Shown in pieces: positions 25,241 to 28,401 of a DNA stretch of 28,401 nucleotides. The stretch is from NCBI GenBank assembly GCA_964551305.1, contig CAZKBT010000040.1, positions 1 through 28,401 of the forward strand, in the 5' to 3' direction. A program made the translations under genes and the position numbers. The notes under the pieces were generated by a model, which had not been told where the DNA came from, searched no databases, and worked only from the letters and a program-made list of their open reading frames with translations. Source of the stretch: JBAZDC01 sp041654595. Its GTDB lineage: Bacteria > Pseudomonadota > Gammaproteobacteria > Burkholderiales > Burkholderiaceae_B. Each line of letters opens with the position of its first letter. The first letter of the stretch is position 1.

Positions 25241-26491
25241 ATGATGAGTCGTGAGCACTGCCAGTCGTTGGACCGGCAAGATCCCTTGGCCCCGTTGCGG
25301 GACGAATTCGATCTGCAGCAGGGCGTTATCTACCTTGACGGCAATTCCCTGGGAGCGCCGCCGAAAGCGGGCATGGAGCGCGCCGCGCATGTCGTCCGTC
25401 AGGAATGGGGCAGGGACCTCATCCGCAGCTGGAACACGGCCGGTTGGTTCGACATGCCCGTGGCCTTGGGCGAGCAATTGGCGGGACTGATCGGCGCGGA
25501 AGCGGGCGAGACCGCCGTGACGGACACGACCTCGGTGAACCTGTTCAAGGTCCTTGCCGCCGCGCTGCAGATCCAGGCTTCCCAGCCCGAAACCAATTCG
25601 CGCCGGATCATCGTCAGCGAGCGCAGCAACTTTCCGACGGATGTGTATATCGCTCAAGGCCTGGCGCAATGGCTCAATCGTGGCTACACCCTGCGACTGG
25701 TCGATTCGTCGGAGCAACTGTACGACGCCATCAGCGATGACACGGCGGTGGTGATGCTCACCCATGTCAATTACCGCACGGGCGAACTCCTGGACATGGA
25801 CTCGCTGACTGCTTATGCACATCATCATGGCGCGCTGATCGTATGGGACCTATGCCATTCGGCTGGCGCCGTCCCGGTCGATCTGAACGCGGCGAGCGCG
25901 GACTTTGCCGTGGGGTGCACGTATAAGTACTTGAACGGCGGACCGGGCTCGCCTGCTTTCATCTGGGTGCCCAGCAGGCACCAGGCGCAGTTTTTCCAGC
26001 CTTTGTCCGGATGGTGGGGGCACGCGGTGCCGTTTGCCATGCAACCCGACTACGAGCCGGCTGACGGCATACGGCGAGCCTTGTGCGGAACGCAGCCCAT
26101 TTTGTCGATGGCGCTGGTGAGGTGCGGGTTGGACGTCTTTGCAAAGACGTCCATGCAAGCCTTGCGCGAAAAGTCGCTGGCGTTGACGGATTTGTTCATC
26201 GAGCTCGTCGAGTCGCGTTGCGGACATCATCCCGTTACGCTGATCACCCCGCGCGATCATGGCCGGCGCGGCAGCCAAGTATGCTTCGACCATCCGCATG
26301 CCTATGCCGTCATCCATTCGCTGAGCGAACAAGGCGTCATAGGCGATTACCGCGAGCCCGGTATCATGCGTTTCGGATTCACGCCGCTGTATTCGCGCTT
26401 TGTCGACGTATGGGATGCGGTGGACGCGCTTGTCGATACCCTGGACCACGAAAGGTACGATGTCCGCCAGCAGCGCAATGCGGTGACATAA
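25241..26491 (+). CDS. kynU: Kynureninase
   Basis: PLP enzyme that hydrolyses L-kynurenine to anthranilate and L-alanine (and 3-hydroxykynurenine likewise) in tryptophan breakdown. The 416-residue protein matches family length. Motifs are YLDGNSLGAPP (31-41), the substrate-binding WGRDLIRSWNTAGW (56-69), the PLP-contacting VWDLCHSAGAVPVDL (201-215, with Asp203), the Schiff-base Lys229 in CTYKYLNGGPGSPAF, and GWWGH plus FGFTPLYSRF toward the end. Two ATG codons are adjacent; AAAGGA lies a few bases upstream. It begins 39 bases after trpF and its product anthranilate is a precursor of the TrpF substrate. It is convergent, 3 bases apart, with the Rid-family gene. No kynA, kynB or regulator gene is in the window. 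Confidence 0.94.
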   Translation: MMSREHCQSLDRQDPLAPLRDEFDLQQGVIYLDGNSLGAPPKAGMERAAHVVRQEWGRDLIRSWNTAGWFDMPVALGEQLAGLIGAEAGETAVTDTTSVNLFKVLAAALQIQASQPETNSRRIIVSERSNFPTDVYIAQGLAQWLNRGYTLRLVDSSEQLYDAISDDTAVVMLTHVNYRTGELLDMDSLTAYAHHHGALIVWDLCHSAGAVPVDLNAASADFAVGCTYKYLNGGPGSPAFIWVPSRHQAQFFQPLSGWWGHAVPFAMQPDYEPADGIRRALCGTQPILSMALVRCGLDVFAKTSMQALREKSLALTDLFIELVESRCGHHPVTLITPRDHGRRGSQVCFDHPHAYAVIHSLSEQGVIGDYREPGIMRFGFTPLYSRFVDVWDAVDALVDTLDHERYDVRQQRNAVT

Positions 26492-26494
26492 GCG

Positions 26495-26854
26495 CTACGC
26501 GCGTACGACGGCGATAGCGTCGATCTCGATGCGTTTCCAGGGCGCGCTAAGGCGCGCCTCGACCCCGGTGCTGGCGGGCGGGGGCTCGACGGATTGGAAA
26601 ATACGATTGCGCTCGGCATTATAGAGATCGTATTCCCGGATGTCCGTCAAATACGCGCTTATCTTCACCAGATCGTCCAGCTTGCCGCCGTGCTCCCGCA
26701 GCAGACTCGCCATCTTTTCGAAGATGACGCGGGTTTGGTCTTTGATGTCGAAGGGGTGGTCGTTGCCCGCGGTGAGGCCGGACACATACAGAAAGGTCGC
26801 CTCGCCTATGTTTACGGCTCTGACGGGAGAATAACGGCTGGGAGATGGAGTCAT
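26495..26854 (-). CDS. Rid-family (YjgF/YER057c/UK114) protein lacking the deaminase arginine
   Basis: A 119-residue Rid-superfamily protein; canonical RidA hydrolyses reactive enamine/imine intermediates. Start ATG 26854 gives the normal domain (FLYVSGLTAG at 21-30, DDLVKISAYLTDIREYDLYN at 60-79, RIEIDAIAVVRA at the end); the upstream frame has no family resemblance. The usual PARSCVEVARL block reads PPASTGVEARL, so the catalytic arginine of RidA is replaced by Ala94 in my alignment. It may therefore not be a classical imine deaminase. Some Rid-fold proteins act on 2-aminomuconate in tryptophan/aminobenzoate breakdown; the kynU neighbour makes this possible but not shown. The gene is the last of three minus-strand genes and is convergent with kynU. 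Confidence 0.86.
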   Translation of the reverse strand: MTPSPSRYSPVRAVNIGEATFLYVSGLTAGNDHPFDIKDQTRVIFEKMASLLREHGGKLDDLVKISAYLTDIREYDLYNAERNRIFQSVEPPPASTGVEARLSAPWKRIEIDAIAVVRA

Positions 26855-26903
26855 GGTTGGCGTCGTCTGAATAATGGAAGAGAAGCGTTGTGCTCGGCGG
26901 GCG

Positions 26904-27728
26904 TCAATCCAGCCTGCGCACGTCCGATAGATCCTTGCCGCCGCGCGCCTGGACATAGCGCGCGCCGCGCCATTCGAGCACGGGCAGATGGGCCAGGGCG
27001 TTGACGATGTGAAACAGGGTGGGCAATTGTTCCCAGGTGGATTCGGTGAAGCAAAGCTCGCCTTCGCCGGCCAGTATGCGCTCATAGCGCAGCGTCGAGC
27101 CGCCATGCGGCGTCAGGGTGACATAGTGCGCGTCCGGCGGAGCGGATTTGCCCGTGCCCGGAACGTATTTCACATGCAGCACGCCGTCGTCGGCGGGGCC
27201 GGGAACGGTGCTTGTATCGACGTCGTCGAGCTTGCTCAGCTGCATGGTGAAGAAGTCATGTCCGCCCCATCCCGCGGAAAACAGTTTCTTGCCGTCCAGG
27301 TTTCTTTCGGGGGCGATGTCGGCGAATATCTTGGCGTACCCCAGCTCCTCGCGGCCGCTGATGATGGGATCCGCCATGTTTTCCCAGATTACCGCCAGCA
27401 GCTGTCCTCTGGCCCTATCCTTCTTTCCTTGGAAAAGAACGGGAAACTTGACGTTCAAGGTGCTGTAGCCTCGGCCGGCCAGCCAGGCCAGCTCGCTGAA
27501 TACTTGCAGTTCCACCGTCACGACCGGATCTCCGTCGATTTTCATGTTCTCGGGAAGCAGGCGCTCCATCTTGTCGGCGTCGGTCAGATACTTGACCGTC
27601 GCCACGGTCAAGGCCGGATTGTCCGACAGATCGAAGGACTTGCCGTCGGGACCTTGACGGGGGCCAGGCGCGGGACCGAAATGAATCGGGCTGCGGTAGC
27701 GTAGATGATCATGCAGTTCGTATGCCAT
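26904..27728 (-). CDS. Acetoacetate decarboxylase-superfamily protein
   Basis: A 274-residue protein of the acetoacetate decarboxylase (ADC) superfamily. The start ATG 27728 has AGGAG upstream (27735-27739 on this strand). It shows the superfamily core: TVATVKYLTDADKMERLLPE (41-60, where the first domain begins), VTVELQVFSELAWLAGRGYS (70-89), then VIWENMADPIISGREELGYA (113-132) with the Schiff-base Lys133 position. In true ADC the motif is GYPKK; here it is GYAKI, so the second lysine, which lowers the pKa of the first, is replaced by Ile134. The substrate is therefore unknown and another Schiff-base reaction is possible. Neighbours are the Rid-family gene downstream and the Fe-S-like gene upstream, all on one strand. 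Confidence 0.82.
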   Translation of the reverse strand: MAYELHDHLRYRSPIHFGPAPGPRQGPDGKSFDLSDNPALTVATVKYLTDADKMERLLPENMKIDGDPVVTVELQVFSELAWLAGRGYSTLNVKFPVLFQGKKDRARGQLLAVIWENMADPIISGREELGYAKIFADIAPERNLDGKKLFSAGWGGHDFFTMQLSKLDDVDTSTVPGPADDGVLHVKYVPGTGKSAPPDAHYVTLTPHGGSTLRYERILAGEGELCFTESTWEQLPTLFHIVNALAHLPVLEWRGARYVQARGGKDLSDVRRLD

Positions 27729-27771
27729 GTCGGGCTCCTGTATGTATGTTTTGGCGTTTTGCCTACCAGCG

Positions 27772-28401
27772 TCATGCGGACGGCGCAAAGCTGCACAAGC
27801 CGCCTTTCCATTCCGTCGCCGCCACGATTTCAGGCAGTACTTCGGCAAGGCGCTCGGGATCCATGTCGATGCCGTTGGCGGCCATCAGCGCTTCGGACTC
27901 TTTCACGACTTGTCTCCAGTCGTTTCGTCCCAGAAAACGCTCGAACGTATCTTCGTAGGGCTCCTCGCCCAGCGCGCGAACGAGAATTTCGGTGAAGTTG
28001 ACCACCTCGAATTCATGCTGCAGGCCCGCGGCCTTGAGCTGCCTATGGCAGGCGTGGTAGAGCGATACCACGACGTCCACCTCGGCGGTCTTTGCAAGTT
28101 CCAGCGTTCTGGCGCGTCCCTGCGCCTTGAGCTCGGGCGCGCGCTCGGAGCCGGAGGCGCCGCACATGTACGCCGGTTCTTCCACCTCGTGGACGATTTC
28201 CAATCCGGGCACCGCCTTCAGCAGCTCGACGACGTCCTTGCCGACTTCCGGCATGCCTTGGTGCGTGTGGACCAGCACGCGTTTGCGGACCGCGTGCGCG
28301 AAGAGCTTCTTCAGGTCCGCTTTTCTTTCCATCAGGAACCGGGTTATGTGTCCGAACTCGAACTGAACTTCCCGGTAGCCTTTGATCGTTTCGCCCAGGT
28401 G
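27772..28401 (-). CDS. Heterodisulfide reductase-like cysteine-rich (CCG-domain) protein, partial
   Basis: C-terminal about 209 residues of a larger protein; the frame is open to the window end without a start, so the N-terminus lies beyond it. The ATG at 28332 is internal. Counting from that ATG, the segment KRVLVHTHQG (17-26), VPGLEIVHEVEEPAYMCGAS (41-60) and VDVVVSLYHACHRQL (85-99) follow the spacing of a CCG domain (C-x31-38-CC-x33-34-CxxC) as in HdrB/HdrD and glycolate-oxidase Fe-S subunits. Only Cys57 and Cys95 remain of the five cysteines, so cluster binding is doubtful or altered. The rest is helical. An upstream CCG or ferredoxin domain may lie outside the window. It is the first of three minus-strand genes, 43 bases before the ADC-like gene. 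Confidence 0.7.
   Translation of the reverse strand, partial: HLGETIKGYREVQFEFGHITRFLMERKADLKKLFAHAVRKRVLVHTHQGMPEVGKDVVELLKAVPGLEIVHEVEEPAYMCGASGSERAPELKAQGRARTLELAKTAEVDVVVSLYHACHRQLKAAGLQHEFEVVNFTEILVRALGEEPYEDTFERFLGRNDWRQVVKESEALMAANGIDMDPERLAEVLPEIVAATEWKGGLCSFAPSA

Noticed and set aside
24470..25828. 452-residue minus-strand open frame spanning trpF and kynU
   Set aside because: It crosses two genes with clear catalytic motifs on the plus strand and shows no recognisable domain.

Overview
The window looks like chromosome of a betaproteobacterium of the order Burkholderiales, most likely the family Alcaligenaceae (Bordetella/Achromobacter/Pusillimonas-like). This rests on the G+C-rich coding sequence, the run leuC-leuD-leuB-asd-fimV-truA-...-trpF that is characteristic of Burkholderiales, and the thrB neighbour of BPSS1780 type. 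Genus is inference. No rRNA, tRNA, CRISPR array, insertion sequence or phage gene was found, and no gene-free stretch exceeds about 170 bases.

Region 1 (1-6228, + strand) is the end of a Tad/Flp pilus operon: cpaB (5'-truncated by the window edge), rcpA/cpaC secretin, a CpaF secretion ATPase fused to an N-terminal FHA-like domain, tadB, tadC, and a small DUF192-like gene. The genes are tightly packed or overlapping. No TadZ/CpaE lies between secretin and ATPase, and no tadD/E/F/G follows tadC.

Region 2 (6185-11579) is housekeeping with mixed orientation: a BPSS1780-type membrane protein and homoserine kinase thrB (-), dusA (+), a CBS-domain protein coupled to a YihY/BrkB membrane protein (-), and a DUF2069 membrane protein (+).

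Region 3 (11591-22054, all +) holds selO, aroC, an M48 metalloprotease lipoprotein, the leucine genes leuC-leuD-leuB, asd, a short fimV and truA. A candidate promoter with an upstream palindrome precedes leuC, and a large perfect hairpin separates leuD from leuB.

Region 4 (22204-28401) is the most accessory-looking part. A TRAP transporter membrane pair (dctQ, dctM) has no binding-protein gene in view and overlaps trpF by ATGA. trpF is followed by kynureninase (kynU) instead of the trpBA genes usually found there in the order. Convergent to kynU is a minus-strand set: a Rid-family protein lacking the catalytic arginine, an acetoacetate-decarboxylase-superfamily protein with an altered active-site lysine pair, and a heterodisulfide-reductase-like cysteine-rich protein with a degenerate CCG motif that runs off the window. 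The last three genes together are the best candidate for an undescribed metabolic system.
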